From: Streptomyces rimosus
Lineage (GTDB): Bacteria; Actinomycetota; Actinomycetes; Streptomycetales; Streptomycetaceae
Direction: 5' to 3'
NCBI RefSeq assembly: GCF_008704655.1
Contig: NZ_CP023688.1
Location: forward strand, 6,702,001-6,766,000
Length of the DNA stretch: 64,000 nt
Position numbers and translations under genes: made by a program
The notes under the pieces: model-generated
Seen by the model: the letters and a program-made list of their open reading frames with translations, nothing else
Told to the model about the DNA's origin: nothing
The model's database searches: none
Part shown: in pieces, positions 52,895-61,603 of the stretch
Position numbering within the stretch: the stretch's first letter is position 1
Layout of the letters: each line of letters begins with the position of its first letter

Positions 52895-54109
52895 ATGCCC
52901 CTGGCGCTGCTCGCGCTGGCCGTCTCCGCCTTCGGCATCGGCACCACCGAGTTCGTGATGATGGGCCTGCTGCCCAATGTCGCGGGCGACCTGGGTACGT
53001 CCGTGCCCACGGCCGGCTATCTCGTCTCCGCCTACGCCCTCGGCGTCGTCATCGGCGCCCCGCTGCTGACCGCGCTCGGCGCGCGCGTCCCGCGCAAGCG
53101 GATGCTCCTGCTGCTCATGGCGGTCTTCACGGTCGGCAACCTGGCCTCGGCCCTGGCGCCCAACTTCGGCCTGCTGATCGCGGGCCGGCTGCTCGCCGGG
53201 CTGCCGCACGGCGCGTTCTTCGGCGTCGGCGCGGTGGTCGCGGCCCGGCTGGTCAAGGAAGGCCGGCAGGCCCGCGCCGTGGCCACCATGTTCCTCGGGC
53301 TGACCGTCGCCAACATCGTCGGCGTGCCCGCCGCGACGCTGCTCGGCCAGCACCTCGGCTGGCGCGCGACCTTCCTGGTGGTGGCCGCCATCGGGCTGGT
53401 CGCGATAGCCTCGCTGGCCCGGCTGATTCCGCCGATGCCGCGCGAGGAGCACGGCGGCGTGGCCCACGAGCTGCGCGCCATGGGCAACCGGCAGGTCGTC
53501 CTCGGGCTGGTCACCGCGGTCTTCGGCTTCGCCGGCGTGTTCGCCGTCTACAGCTACCTCGCCTCGATGATGACCGAGGTCTCCGGCTTCGCCGAGGGCT
53601 CCGTCCCGCTGGTCCTGGCGCTCTTCGGCGCGGGCATGACGCTGGGCGCGCTGGCCGCCGGACCGCTGACCGACCGCGCGCTGCGGCCCACGCTGTACGG
53701 GGCGCTCGGCGCCCTCGCCGTCACCCTCGTCGTCTTCACCTTCGTGGTGCACGTGAAGTGGGCGGCCCTGATCTGCGTCGTGATCCTCGGCGCGGTCGGC
53801 TTCATGACCACCACGCCGCTGCAGATGCTGGTCATGCAGAAGGCCCGGCACGCGCCCACCCTGGCCTCCGCCTCCAACCACTCGGCGTTCAACCTGGCCA
53901 ACGCGGGCGGCGCCTGGGTCGGCGGGGTGGCCATCGCGGCGGGCTGGGGCTGGACCTCCCCGGCGCTGGTCGGCGCGGTCCTGGCCGTCGTCGGCCTGGG
54001 CATCGCGGTCACCGCGGGCCTGCTGGACCGCGGCGCCGCCGCCTCCTCGCGCGTCGTCGCGAGCAGCGAGGACGAGGTGCCGGCGGAACTGCCGGACCGG
54101 GTGGGCTGA
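52895..54109 (+). CDS. DHA1-family MFS exporter (AraJ/PbuE-like)
   Basis: A 404-residue 12-TM transporter. FGIGTTEFVMMGLLPNVA in helix 1 and VSAYALGVVIGAPLLTALGA are typical of the sugar/drug efflux group of AraJ and PbuE; GLPHGAFFGVGAVVAA is another family segment. ATG 52895 has AAAGG 7 nt upstream and is preferred over a longer, Arg-rich start. A terminator follows. Confidence 0.9.
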   Translation: MPLALLALAVSAFGIGTTEFVMMGLLPNVAGDLGTSVPTAGYLVSAYALGVVIGAPLLTALGARVPRKRMLLLLMAVFTVGNLASALAPNFGLLIAGRLLAGLPHGAFFGVGAVVAARLVKEGRQARAVATMFLGLTVANIVGVPAATLLGQHLGWRATFLVVAAIGLVAIASLARLIPPMPREEHGGVAHELRAMGNRQVVLGLVTAVFGFAGVFAVYSYLASMMTEVSGFAEGSVPLVLALFGAGMTLGALAAGPLTDRALRPTLYGALGALAVTLVVFTFVVHVKWAALICVVILGAVGFMTTTPLQMLVMQKARHAPTLASASNHSAFNLANAGGAWVGGVAIAAGWGWTSPALVGAVLAVVGLGIAVTAGLLDRGAAASSRVVASSEDEVPAELPDRVG

Positions 54110-54122
54110 GCCCGTACCGCCC

Positions 54123-54162
54123 CGAAGGGCCGCGCCGTACGACCGTACGGCGCGGCCCTTCG
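54123..54162 (+). terminator. Long hairpin terminator after the MFS gene
   Basis: CGAAGGGCCGCGCCGTACG (54123-54141) and its exact reverse complement (54144-54162) make a near-continuous 19-bp palindrome, 13 nt past the stop. Confidence 0.8.
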
Positions 54163-54330
54163 CCGTAGGTAAGCGCGGGATACGCGCGACCTGTGCGCCC
54201 GCTGTGTGCAACAGGCCCTTGAGGGGACCGCGTGGCGGCTGTTACACGGCTGCCGGAGAGCGGAAACAGGGGCTTCCTAGCGTTACGGGTGTGGGCCTGC
54301 ACGGGCTCCGCACCAGGTCCGGGCCCGGAC

Positions 54331-54362
54331 GCAGCACGACGTACACGCAGCACGACGTACAC
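54331..54362 (+). repeat. Perfect 16-bp tandem duplication before a secreted-protein gene
   Basis: GCAGCACGACGTACAC occurs twice back to back (54331-54346, 54347-54362), ending just before the AGGGAGCAGC ribosome site of the next gene. It probably lies in the 5' leader. Confidence 0.7.
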
Positions 54363-54373
54363 AGGGAGCAGCA

Positions 54374-54820
54374 ATGTTCTTCGCAGCCAACCGAACGGGC
54401 GACGCGTCCGCGACCGCCGTCCGGAGCGGCAAGCGGGCGGGTCTGCGCACCGCGGTCGTCGCCGTGGCGGCGAGTGCCGCCGTCGCCGTACCGGCCGTGG
54501 CCGCGGTCGCCGCCCCGGCGCACGCCGCGGCGCCCGCCAAGCCCGCGGCGGCGGCCGGGGCCCAGAGCCAGGGCGACAAAAAGGTCAAGATCGCCAACCA
54601 TTACACCCTCGCGTGGAACGCCAAGAAGGGCACCGCCACGATCCAGGACCCGGACGGCGAGACGGTCGGCGTGCTCTCCGCCAACCACCCCGGACCGATC
54701 ACCAGCGACTTCGGTGACCAGGGCCGGACCACGTACACGATGGACGCGGCGATGTCGTCGGCGACGGTCGACGTCAACCACAACGGCAAGGTCACGTCCT
54801 ACGACTTCCTGCGGGCCTAG
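54374..54820 (+). CDS. Small secreted protein of unknown function
   Basis: A 148-residue exported protein. The signal peptide runs through VVAVAASAAVAVPAVAAVAA to APAHA. The mature part of about 90 residues is hydrophilic, with a beta-rich pattern (KIANHYTLAWNAKKGTATIQ) and no Cys. I do not recognise a family. The SD is AGGGAG, 6 nt before the ATG. A hairpin separates it from convergent nadE. Confidence 0.75.
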   Translation: MFFAANRTGDASATAVRSGKRAGLRTAVVAVAASAAVAVPAVAAVAAPAHAAAPAKPAAAAGAQSQGDKKVKIANHYTLAWNAKKGTATIQDPDGETVGVLSANHPGPITSDFGDQGRTTYTMDAAMSSATVDVNHNGKVTSYDFLRA

Positions 54821-54833
54821 GAGACGTCCGAGG

Positions 54834-54869
54834 CAGCCGGTCCCGGTGCGGCGGCGCCGGGACCGGCTG
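54834..54869. terminator. Bidirectional terminator before nadE end
   Basis: CAGCCGGTCCCGG (54834-54846) pairs perfectly with CCGGGACCGGCTG (54857-54869), loop 10 nt, between convergent genes. Confidence 0.75.
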
Positions 54870-54876
54870 TTGTGCG

Positions 54877-56631
54877 TCAGACCGACTCCCGCCAGTGGTT
54901 GGTGACCGGCAGCCGCCGGTCCTTGCCGAAGCCCTTGGCGGAGATCTTCGTGCCCGGCGGGTACTGCCGCCGCTTGTACTCGGCCGCGTCCACCATCCGC
55001 AGCACCCGCACCACCAGCTCGTCCTCGTACCCGAGCCCGACGATCCGCTCGCGCCCCTGGTCGCGGTCGACATACAGCTCCAGGATCGCGTCGAGGACCT
55101 CGTAGTCCGGCAGCGAGTCGGTGTCCACCTGCCCGGGGCGCAGCTCGGCGCTCGGCGGCTTGGTGATCGAGTTCTCCGGGATCGGCGGTGTACGCCCGTG
55201 CTCGGCCGCCGACCGGTTCCGCCAGCGCGCGAGCCGGAAGACATCGCTCTTGTACACGTCCTTGATCGGCCCGAAGCCGCCCACCGCGTCGCCGTACAGC
55301 GTCGAGTAGCCGCACGCCAGCTCGGACTTGTTGCCCGGCGCGAGGACGAGATGGCCCTCCTGGTTGGAGAGCGCCATCAGCGTCGTGCCGCGCAGCCGGG
55401 CCTGGAGGTTCTCCTCGGCGACCCCGGTCAGCTCCAGGGATGCCATGTACGCGTCGAACATCGGCCCGATCGGCACCGTACGCAGCCGCAGCCCGGTACG
55501 CCGGGCCAGCTCGGCCGCGTCCTCCTTGGAGTGCTCGGAGGAGTAGCGGGAGGGCATCGAGACGCCGTATACGTTCCGCGCGCCGAGCGCGTCGCACGCG
55601 ATCGCCGCGACCAGCGCGGAATCGATCCCGCCGGACAGCCCGAGCAGCACGCTGCGGAACCCGTTCTTGGTGACGTACCCGCGCAGCCCGGCAACCAGCG
55701 CGCCGTAGATCTCCTCGGCGTCCTCCAGGTGCGGGGCCTGACCGCCGGTCTCCCACGGCGCGTCATCGGGCAGCGGGTCCGGCGTCAGGACGACGTGCTC
55801 GATACGCAGCCCGTCGTCCACCACCCCGGACGGCGCCCGTGGCGCGGCGGCCGGCAGGTCCAGGTCCAGCACCACGCAGCACTCCTCGAACTGCGGCGCG
55901 CGCGCCAGCACCGCGCCGTCCCGGCCCACCACGATCGAGTCGCCGTCGAAGACCAGGTCGTCCTGCGCGCCGGACATCGCCAGGTACGCGATCGCGCAGC
56001 CGGCCTCCCGGGCGCGCCGCCGGACCAGCTCCAGGCGGGTGTCGTCCTTGTTCCGCTCGTACGGCGAGGCGTTGACGGAGACCAGCAGCCCGGCCCCGGC
56101 CGACCGGGCCGCGGGCACCCGGCCGCCGTCCTGCCACAGGTCCTCGCAGATCGCCAGCGCCACGTCCACGCCGCGCACGCGGACCACGGGCAGCGTCTCG
56201 CCCGGCACGAAGTACCGGAACTCGTCGAAGACGCCGTAGTTGGGCAGGTGGTGCTTGGCGAAGGAGAGCGCGACCGCGCCGCGGTACAGCACGGCGGCGG
56301 CGTTCTGCGGGGCGCCCGCGGGCTGCCCGTACCGCGGCTGCGCCTGTTCGCAGCGGTCCAGATAGCCGACGACGACCGGGGTGTCCCCGAAGCCCTCGTC
56401 GGCGAGCCGGGCGGCGAGCGCGCGCAGCGCGGCGCGGCTCGCCTCCACGAACGACGACCGCAGCGCCAGGTCCTCGACGGGGTAGCCGGTCAGCACCATC
56501 TCGGGGAACGCGATCAGGTGCGCGTCCCGCCGGGCGGCCTCCCGGGTCCACCGCACGATCGTTTCGGCGTTGCCGGTGAGGTCCCCGACGCAGGCGTCGG
56601 TCTGATTCAGGGCGATCCGCAGACGAGGCAC
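54877..56631 (-). CDS. nadE: Glutamine-dependent NAD+ synthetase
   Basis: A 584-residue two-domain enzyme for the last step of NAD synthesis. The N-terminal nitrilase-type glutaminase has Glu in FPEMVLTGYP, Lys in FAKHHLPNYG and Cys in LAICEDLW. The C-terminal synthetase has the PPi-loop LGLSGGIDSALV and the conserved ENSITKPPSAEL. GTG 56631 has no Shine-Dalgarno, but TAAGCT lies 7 nt upstream, so leaderless mRNA is possible. Confidence 0.95.
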   Translation of the reverse strand: MPRLRIALNQTDACVGDLTGNAETIVRWTREAARRDAHLIAFPEMVLTGYPVEDLALRSSFVEASRAALRALAARLADEGFGDTPVVVGYLDRCEQAQPRYGQPAGAPQNAAAVLYRGAVALSFAKHHLPNYGVFDEFRYFVPGETLPVVRVRGVDVALAICEDLWQDGGRVPAARSAGAGLLVSVNASPYERNKDDTRLELVRRRAREAGCAIAYLAMSGAQDDLVFDGDSIVVGRDGAVLARAPQFEECCVVLDLDLPAAAPRAPSGVVDDGLRIEHVVLTPDPLPDDAPWETGGQAPHLEDAEEIYGALVAGLRGYVTKNGFRSVLLGLSGGIDSALVAAIACDALGARNVYGVSMPSRYSSEHSKEDAAELARRTGLRLRTVPIGPMFDAYMASLELTGVAEENLQARLRGTTLMALSNQEGHLVLAPGNKSELACGYSTLYGDAVGGFGPIKDVYKSDVFRLARWRNRSAAEHGRTPPIPENSITKPPSAELRPGQVDTDSLPDYEVLDAILELYVDRDQGRERIVGLGYEDELVVRVLRMVDAAEYKRRQYPPGTKISAKGFGKDRRLPVTNHWRESV

Positions 56632-56719
56632 GCGGCCGAGCTTAGGGGCCCGGCCCGCGGCCTGCCGGGAGGCCGGACCGACCGCCGGTCGGGAGCGTCG
56701 GCCCGGCCCCCCGTACCGC

Positions 56720-58345
56720 CTACTTCTGGTACCCGAGAACCGTCATCATCCCCGACTCCGCGTGGTAGACGTTGTGGCAGTGCAGCATCCACAGGCCCGG
56801 GTTGTCGGCGTCGAGATCGACGTCCAGGCGGCGGCCCGGCAGCACGATCGCGGTGTCCTTGCGCGGTCCGCCGTCCGGCAGCGCGAAGGTGTGCCCGTGC
56901 AGGTGCATCGGGTGCCACATCGTGGTGCTGTTGCGGAACGACAGCCGTACGCGCTCCCCGGAACGCACCGGATAGCGCTGCGACGGCGTGTACTTCCTGC
57001 CGTTGACCGCCCAGTCGTACTTCGCCATGGAGCCGGTGAGGTCGAACCGGATCGTGCGGTCCGGCGCGCGCGACGCCAGGCGCACCGGCCCGTCGGCCTT
57101 GAGCCGGTCGGCCGTCAGCAGCCGTCCGTCCAGCTCCTTCGGCCGTACGGACGCGTCGGGCGCCGCGCCGTCGGCGGTGCGCAGCAGGGCCAGCCCGGTG
57201 CGCTTCTTGCCCTCGGCGAGCGCGGTCAGCGGGAAGACGCCGTCCCCGGCGGTGACCACCACGTCGTAGCGCTCGCCCATGCCCAGCAGCAGGGCGTCCG
57301 TGGCGGCGTGGACGACGGGGTAGCCGTCGGTGTGCGTCACCGTCATGGTGTGGCCGCCGAGCGCGACGCGGTAGGCGGTGTCCCCTCCGGCGTTGATGAA
57401 GCGGATGCGGATACGGTCGCCGGGCTTGGCGCGGAAGGTCCGCGGGTCCTCCGGGGTACGGCCGTTGACCAGGTGGTACGGGTAGTCCACGTCACCCGCG
57501 TCCCCGCCGAGCAGCTTGCTGGTGGCGCCCATCAGCATGCGGGAGGGGCCGGTGGGGGTGGGCGCCTTGCGGCCGCCCATGGAGTGCGCGCCGTGATCCA
57601 TCCCGCCGTGGCCGCCCATGTCCATGCCGCCGTGGTCCATCCCGCCGGAACCGGACCCGTGGTCCATGCCGCCCATGCCCTTGGACAGTTCGGCCAGCAC
57701 CGCGTCCGGCGTGCTGCCGTCCACCCCGTCGACCCAGTCGTCCAGGACGACGACCCACTCCTTGTCGTACTTCAGCGGCTCCTTCGGGTCCTCGACGATC
57801 AGCGGCGCGTACAGGCCGCGGTCCTGTTGCACGCCCGAGTGCGGGTGGAACCAGTACGTGCCGGGGTGGCTGACGGCGAAGCGGTACGTGAACGAGCCGC
57901 CCGCCTTGACCGGGCGCTGGGTCACGTCCGGTACGCCGTCCATGTCGTTGCGCAGGGCCAGGCCGTGCCAGTGCAGGGACGTGGCCTCGGGCAGGTGGTT
58001 GGCGAGCGTCAGCTCCAGGGTGTCGCCCGCGGTGACCCGTACCTCCTTGCCGGGCAGTTCGTCCCCATAGGCCCAGCTGCCGACCGTACGGCCGCCCAGG
58101 TCGAGCTTGGCCGCGGTGGCGGTCAGCGCCACCTTCCGTACGGGGCCGGAGCCGCGCTCGGCCTCGGCGGCGGCCACCTCCGGGCCGTCGGGGGAGACGT
58201 AACCGCCCGGCGCCTCGGCCGGGTGGCCGGCGCCGCCGTGGCCGGCGTGGCCTTTCTGGTCGGCGGACGAACAGGCGGCGAGCAGGCCGCTGCCGGCGGC
58301 CGCGATGCCCGCGCCGAGTACGGCGCGGCGGGTGTGCGTACGCAT
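56720..58345 (-). CDS. Multicopper oxidase with Met/His-rich insertion (CueO-like)
   Basis: A 541-residue exported oxidase. A Tat-like start (RRAVLGAGIAAAGSGL) runs into lipobox LAAC. Copper motifs are HWHG, HPHSG, HPMHLHGH and HCHNVYHAESGM, giving type 1-3 sites. Between domains 1 and 2 lies a segment (about 225-262) made of repeated GGMDHG-like units rich in Met and His, as in CueO. It probably oxidises Cu(I). The gene is downstream of the DUF6153 gene, likely one copper-related unit. Confidence 0.92.
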   Translation of the reverse strand: MRTHTRRAVLGAGIAAAGSGLLAACSSADQKGHAGHGGAGHPAEAPGGYVSPDGPEVAAAEAERGSGPVRKVALTATAAKLDLGGRTVGSWAYGDELPGKEVRVTAGDTLELTLANHLPEATSLHWHGLALRNDMDGVPDVTQRPVKAGGSFTYRFAVSHPGTYWFHPHSGVQQDRGLYAPLIVEDPKEPLKYDKEWVVVLDDWVDGVDGSTPDAVLAELSKGMGGMDHGSGSGGMDHGGMDMGGHGGMDHGAHSMGGRKAPTPTGPSRMLMGATSKLLGGDAGDVDYPYHLVNGRTPEDPRTFRAKPGDRIRIRFINAGGDTAYRVALGGHTMTVTHTDGYPVVHAATDALLLGMGERYDVVVTAGDGVFPLTALAEGKKRTGLALLRTADGAAPDASVRPKELDGRLLTADRLKADGPVRLASRAPDRTIRFDLTGSMAKYDWAVNGRKYTPSQRYPVRSGERVRLSFRNSTTMWHPMHLHGHTFALPDGGPRKDTAIVLPGRRLDVDLDADNPGLWMLHCHNVYHAESGMMTVLGYQK

Positions 58346-58439
58346 GATGGAGAAACACCTCGTGGTGGAGTGCGGTCTGTGGTGAGTGCGCGGGGGCCGG
58401 GCCGCGGACGCGCGCGGGCGTCGGCGGCCGGCCGCGCTT

Positions 58440-58940
58440 CTACACGCGCAGGACCGAGAGCCGGGCGAGGTGCTTGTGGCGGGGGACCGGTGGTGGCAGG
58501 GGCCGCAGGCCGCGCAGCAGCCGGGCCCGTACGGCGGCGAGGAGGTCGGCGGCGCGCCGCCCCAGCAGCCGTCCCGTACGGACCAGGACGAGCACCCACA
58601 GGGAGAGCACGGCCAGGCAGACCGCGCCGGGGTTCATGGCGTGGTCGTCGTCGGCGATGGAGGAGGCACGGACCGTGAGGTGCCGGGCTGCGTGTTCCTG
58701 GGTTGTGTGTCGCTGGGCTGCGTGCTCTTGGTGCGGGCCCGGCATCGGCTGCGCGTGTTCCTGGTGCGCCGCGGCCATCGGCCGGTGCGCCGCGCCCATC
58801 GCCCCCGACCCGTGGCCGCCCACCGGATGCCCCAGCGTGTGCATCCCGACGATGCCGACGATCAGCGCGGCGAACAGCAGCAGGCGGCCGCACCATGCGG
58901 CGGCCTTCCCCTGTCCACGTCCACGCGTCGCGTACGGCAT
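58440..58940 (-). CDS. DUF6153-like membrane protein with His-rich loop
   Basis: A 166-residue protein with two helices (LLLFAALIVGIVGMHTLGHP, and AVCLAVLSLWVLVLV) flanking an outside loop rich in His and Met (AHQEHAQPMPGPHQEHAAQR). This matches the small DUF6153 family seen next to copper genes. The loop could bind Cu. ATG 58940 is chosen; an earlier ATG adds a Gly/Pro start. It precedes the multicopper oxidase by 94 nt. Confidence 0.8.
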   Translation of the reverse strand: MPYATRGRGQGKAAAWCGRLLLFAALIVGIVGMHTLGHPVGGHGSGAMGAAHRPMAAAHQEHAQPMPGPHQEHAAQRHTTQEHAARHLTVRASSIADDDHAMNPGAVCLAVLSLWVLVLVRTGRLLGRRAADLLAAVRARLLRGLRPLPPPVPRHKHLARLSVLRV

Positions 58941-59051
58941 CTCTGCACGGCCTCCCGGAATCCCTGCCCAGCACCCTACCCCTGCGGGGTATGCCGCCCC
59001 AGGGCCGCCCGGCCCTCCCCCGGCCATCGACTTTGCTTATCCTTGACCTTG

Positions 59052-59756
59052 ATGTCCGTGCAGACGAGCAAGAGCCGCCGCGCCGCCCCCGTCCTCCTCC
59101 TGCTCGGAGCGGTGGCGTACACCGCGTGGGTGCTGGAGGTGGTGCTGTCCACCGGCCTCGATCCGGTACGGACGTACGTCAGCGAACTGGCCGCCGCCGA
59201 TCAGCCGCTCGGCGGCCTGTTCCGCGCCACGGACCTGGCCGCCGGGGTGCTGGTGCTGGCCGGTGCGGTGGCCGCGCTGCTCACACTGGAGCGGCGGCCC
59301 TGGGCGACGGCGGGCTGGGCCGCGCTCGCGCTCTTCGGCGGCGCCACCGCCGTCGACTCCCGGCTGCCGCTGAGCTGCGCGCCGACCAGCGACCCGGAGT
59401 GCGCGGCCCGCGAGACGGCGGGCCTGGTGCCAGCCACCCACACCGCGCACGCGATCAGCAGTTCGCTGGCCATGGTGGGCGCGCTGGCCGGTCTCGTCCT
59501 GCTGACCGTCGCCGCCCGCCGGTACGGCTGGTGGCCGCCGCTCGGCCGGATCGCGCCGTGGCTGACCGCCGCCGAACTGGCCGCCACCGTCTGGACCCTC
59601 TCCTCCATCGCCGCCTTCACCGAGGGCCACGGCACCTGGGCGCTCGGCGTCGGCCAGCGCCTCCAGGTCCTGCTGGTCGCCCTGTACGTGGGCCTGCTCG
59701 CGTGGTGTGTCGGGCGAGCGGGCACCACTACGGGGAGAGAAGGGGGAACGGCATGA
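59052..59756 (+). CDS. DUF998-family membrane protein
   Basis: A 234-residue protein with six to seven helices. APVLLLLGAVAYTAWVLEVV, TYVSELAAADQPLGGLFR and SSSLAMVGALAGLVLLTVA are typical of DUF998. Function unknown. TATCCT ends 8 nt before ATG 59052 with no Shine-Dalgarno, suggesting leaderless mRNA. It overlaps the hydrolase gene by ATGA. Confidence 0.87.
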   Translation: MSVQTSKSRRAAPVLLLLGAVAYTAWVLEVVLSTGLDPVRTYVSELAAADQPLGGLFRATDLAAGVLVLAGAVAALLTLERRPWATAGWAALALFGGATAVDSRLPLSCAPTSDPECAARETAGLVPATHTAHAISSSLAMVGALAGLVLLTVAARRYGWWPPLGRIAPWLTAAELAATVWTLSSIAAFTEGHGTWALGVGQRLQVLLVALYVGLLAWCVGRAGTTTGREGGTA

Positions 59757-60655
59757 GCAGGGACGGCGGCAAGCGCAAGGGCCCGGCCCCCGGCCGCATG
59801 CTGCGCGTGGACGGCACGGTGCTGCACGTCCTGTGCGAGGGCGGCGGGCCGGTGTGCGTGCTCAGCGGCGGGCTGGGCATGAGCTGGTTCGACTGGGACC
59901 CGGTCGCGGCCCGGCTCGCCCCGCACCGTACGGTCGTCCGCTTCGACCGGCCCGGCCTCGGGCTGAGCGCGCCCGCCACCGGACCGCCCACCGCGGCGGG
60001 CGAGGCCGCCCGGATCGCGCGCGTCCTGGACGCGCTCGGCCTGTACGGGCCGTGCACGGTCGTCGGTCACAGCCTGGCCGCCTTCCACGCCGAGGCGTTC
60101 GCCCGGCTCCACCCGGAGCGCGCCGCCGGCCTCGTGCTCGTCGACGGCAGCGTGGAGGAGGACCCGCGCCCGCGGCTGCCGCGTACGGTCCGTACGGCCT
60201 GGGCCGGGGGCCTCGCGTCCCTCCTGTCGGCCGCCGGGCTGCCCCGCGCCCTCGGACCCACCGCGCGCCGTCTGACCGTCCGCGCCTCGACCGTGCGCAA
60301 CCACCCGCGCGGCCCCCACGAGGCCGGTGCCTACCGCACCAGCCGGGTGCTGCGCGCCTGCGCCATGGAGAACGCGACCTACGCCTACCAGGCCGCAGAG
60401 GTCGCCGCGCTGCGCCCGGACCATCCGCTGCGGGGCGTGCCGGTGACGGTCCTGGCGGCGTACGACGGCAGCGAGACACCGCGCGAACTGCGCTGGCTGG
60501 AGCGTCAGCGGGCACTGGCCACCCAGCTCGGCGGCGCCTTCGCGGTCGCCGCCCCGGCCGGACACCTGATCATGGCCGACGCGCCGGACGCGGTGGCCAC
60601 GGCCGTGCTGTCCCTGACCGCCGACCCGGACCTCGAAGGGCCGCGCGGGCGCTGA
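59753..60655 (+). CDS. Alpha/beta-fold hydrolase
   Basis: A 300-residue hydrolase. The nucleophile elbow is VVGHSLAAF (GxSxG, about residue 103), with FDRPGLGLS as the oxyanion loop region and a late GHLIMADAP with the catalytic His. Substrate unknown. It is translationally coupled to the DUF998 gene. Confidence 0.88.
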   Translation: MSRDGGKRKGPAPGRMLRVDGTVLHVLCEGGGPVCVLSGGLGMSWFDWDPVAARLAPHRTVVRFDRPGLGLSAPATGPPTAAGEAARIARVLDALGLYGPCTVVGHSLAAFHAEAFARLHPERAAGLVLVDGSVEEDPRPRLPRTVRTAWAGGLASLLSAAGLPRALGPTARRLTVRASTVRNHPRGPHEAGAYRTSRVLRACAMENATYAYQAAEVAALRPDHPLRGVPVTVLAAYDGSETPRELRWLERQRALATQLGGAFAVAAPAGHLIMADAPDAVATAVLSLTADPDLEGPRGR

Positions 60656-60687
60656 CCGAGCGTTTCGCCCTGTGAGCCCGGAAGCGG

Positions 60688-61305
60688 TCACGGCTTGGCG
60701 GTGCGCCGCGCCCGCAGCTCGAAGAAGTGCGGTACGGACGCCGCGCCGACGACGGCGTCCCACAGCCGGTCGGCCTCCGCGCCGGTGGGCGTGGGCGCCA
60801 CCACGGGCCCGAAGAAGCCGCGTTCGCCGCGGGGCGTGGTGATGACCGTGACGGGCGAGCCCGCGTTCTTGCCGGAGAACTCCTGCGCCTGCTCGCGGGC
60901 GCGGGCCACCTGCCGGTCCAGCGCGGCGTCGTGCAGCACGTCGGCATAGGTCGCGGCGCCCGCCTCGGCCAGGCAGCGTTCGGCCAGCTCCGGCGACGGG
61001 TCCGCGCCGCCGTCGAACACCGCGGCGCCGTACGCGGCGTACACCGTGCCGGTCAGGGTGTCCCGGCCGTCGGCGTGCGCGGCCTCGGCCAGCCGCAGCA
61101 GGCAGCGGCTCCCGGCGGCGGCCGGGCGGCGCTCGTCGGGCAGCTTGTCCAGCGGCGCGCCGTCGGTCAGGTCGAAGGCGCGGTAGGACAGCGGGATGCC
61201 CCGGCGCCCCGTGGCGTCCACCAGCCAGCGCGAGGTGCGCCAGGTCCAGGGGCACGCGGAGTCGAAGTGGAACGTCACGGCCGTGACGTCGAAGTGCTTG
61301 CTCAC
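60688..61305 (-). CDS. DsbA-fold protein (mycothiol-dependent nitroreductase Rv2466c-like)
   Basis: A 205-residue thioredoxin-fold protein. The active site FDSACPWTWRTSRWL has one Cys where DsbA has CxxC, consistent with mycothiol-linked relatives of mycobacterial Rv2466c. TTPRGERGFFGPVVAP is the cis-Pro region. GTG 61305 has GAGGAG 5 nt upstream. It probably reduces disulfides or nitro compounds with mycothiol. Confidence 0.82.
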   Translation of the reverse strand: MSKHFDVTAVTFHFDSACPWTWRTSRWLVDATGRRGIPLSYRAFDLTDGAPLDKLPDERRPAAAGSRCLLRLAEAAHADGRDTLTGTVYAAYGAAVFDGGADPSPELAERCLAEAGAATYADVLHDAALDRQVARAREQAQEFSGKNAGSPVTVITTPRGERGFFGPVVAPTPTGAEADRLWDAVVGAASVPHFFELRARRTAKP

Positions 61306-61553
61306 GGGTTCTCCTCGGCCGTCGGCGGGCACTCGGGGGGAGGCGCGGACCAGGACCGGTCCGGCGCGGCGGTACGGTCCCGGGCACCCGCGGAACAAAG
61401 CGGGAAGAACCGGGCCGCCCTCTCCCGGGGTACCGCCCGTCGCACCCGGGCAAACGTGCCGGAGCCGCCGTGCGGCCCGGCGGTTCTGTTCCCGGCCGAG
61501 GGTGCGTAATGTGACGGTAACCCCCTCACGTGATACTGGTGTGCCACACCTCG

Positions 61554-61589
61554 TTGACCTGCGGGGGTGGACAGGCCGATTGACCTGCG
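61554..61589 (+). repeat. 10-bp direct repeat in the glnA2 leader
   Basis: TTGACCTGCG occurs at 61554-61563 and 61580-61589, 26 bp apart, just before the ATG at 61604. The rest of the 298-nt interval to the divergent gene shows GTAATGTGACGGTAAC (61506-61521), which only partly resembles a GlnR site. Confidence 0.5.
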
Positions 61590-61603
61590 AGGATTGGTGA
61601 GCC

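Noticed and set aside
61500..61525. Possible GlnR box upstream of glnA2
   Set aside because: GTAATGTGACGGTAAC only partly fits the gTnAc-n6-GaAAc pattern and the second half-site is missing.
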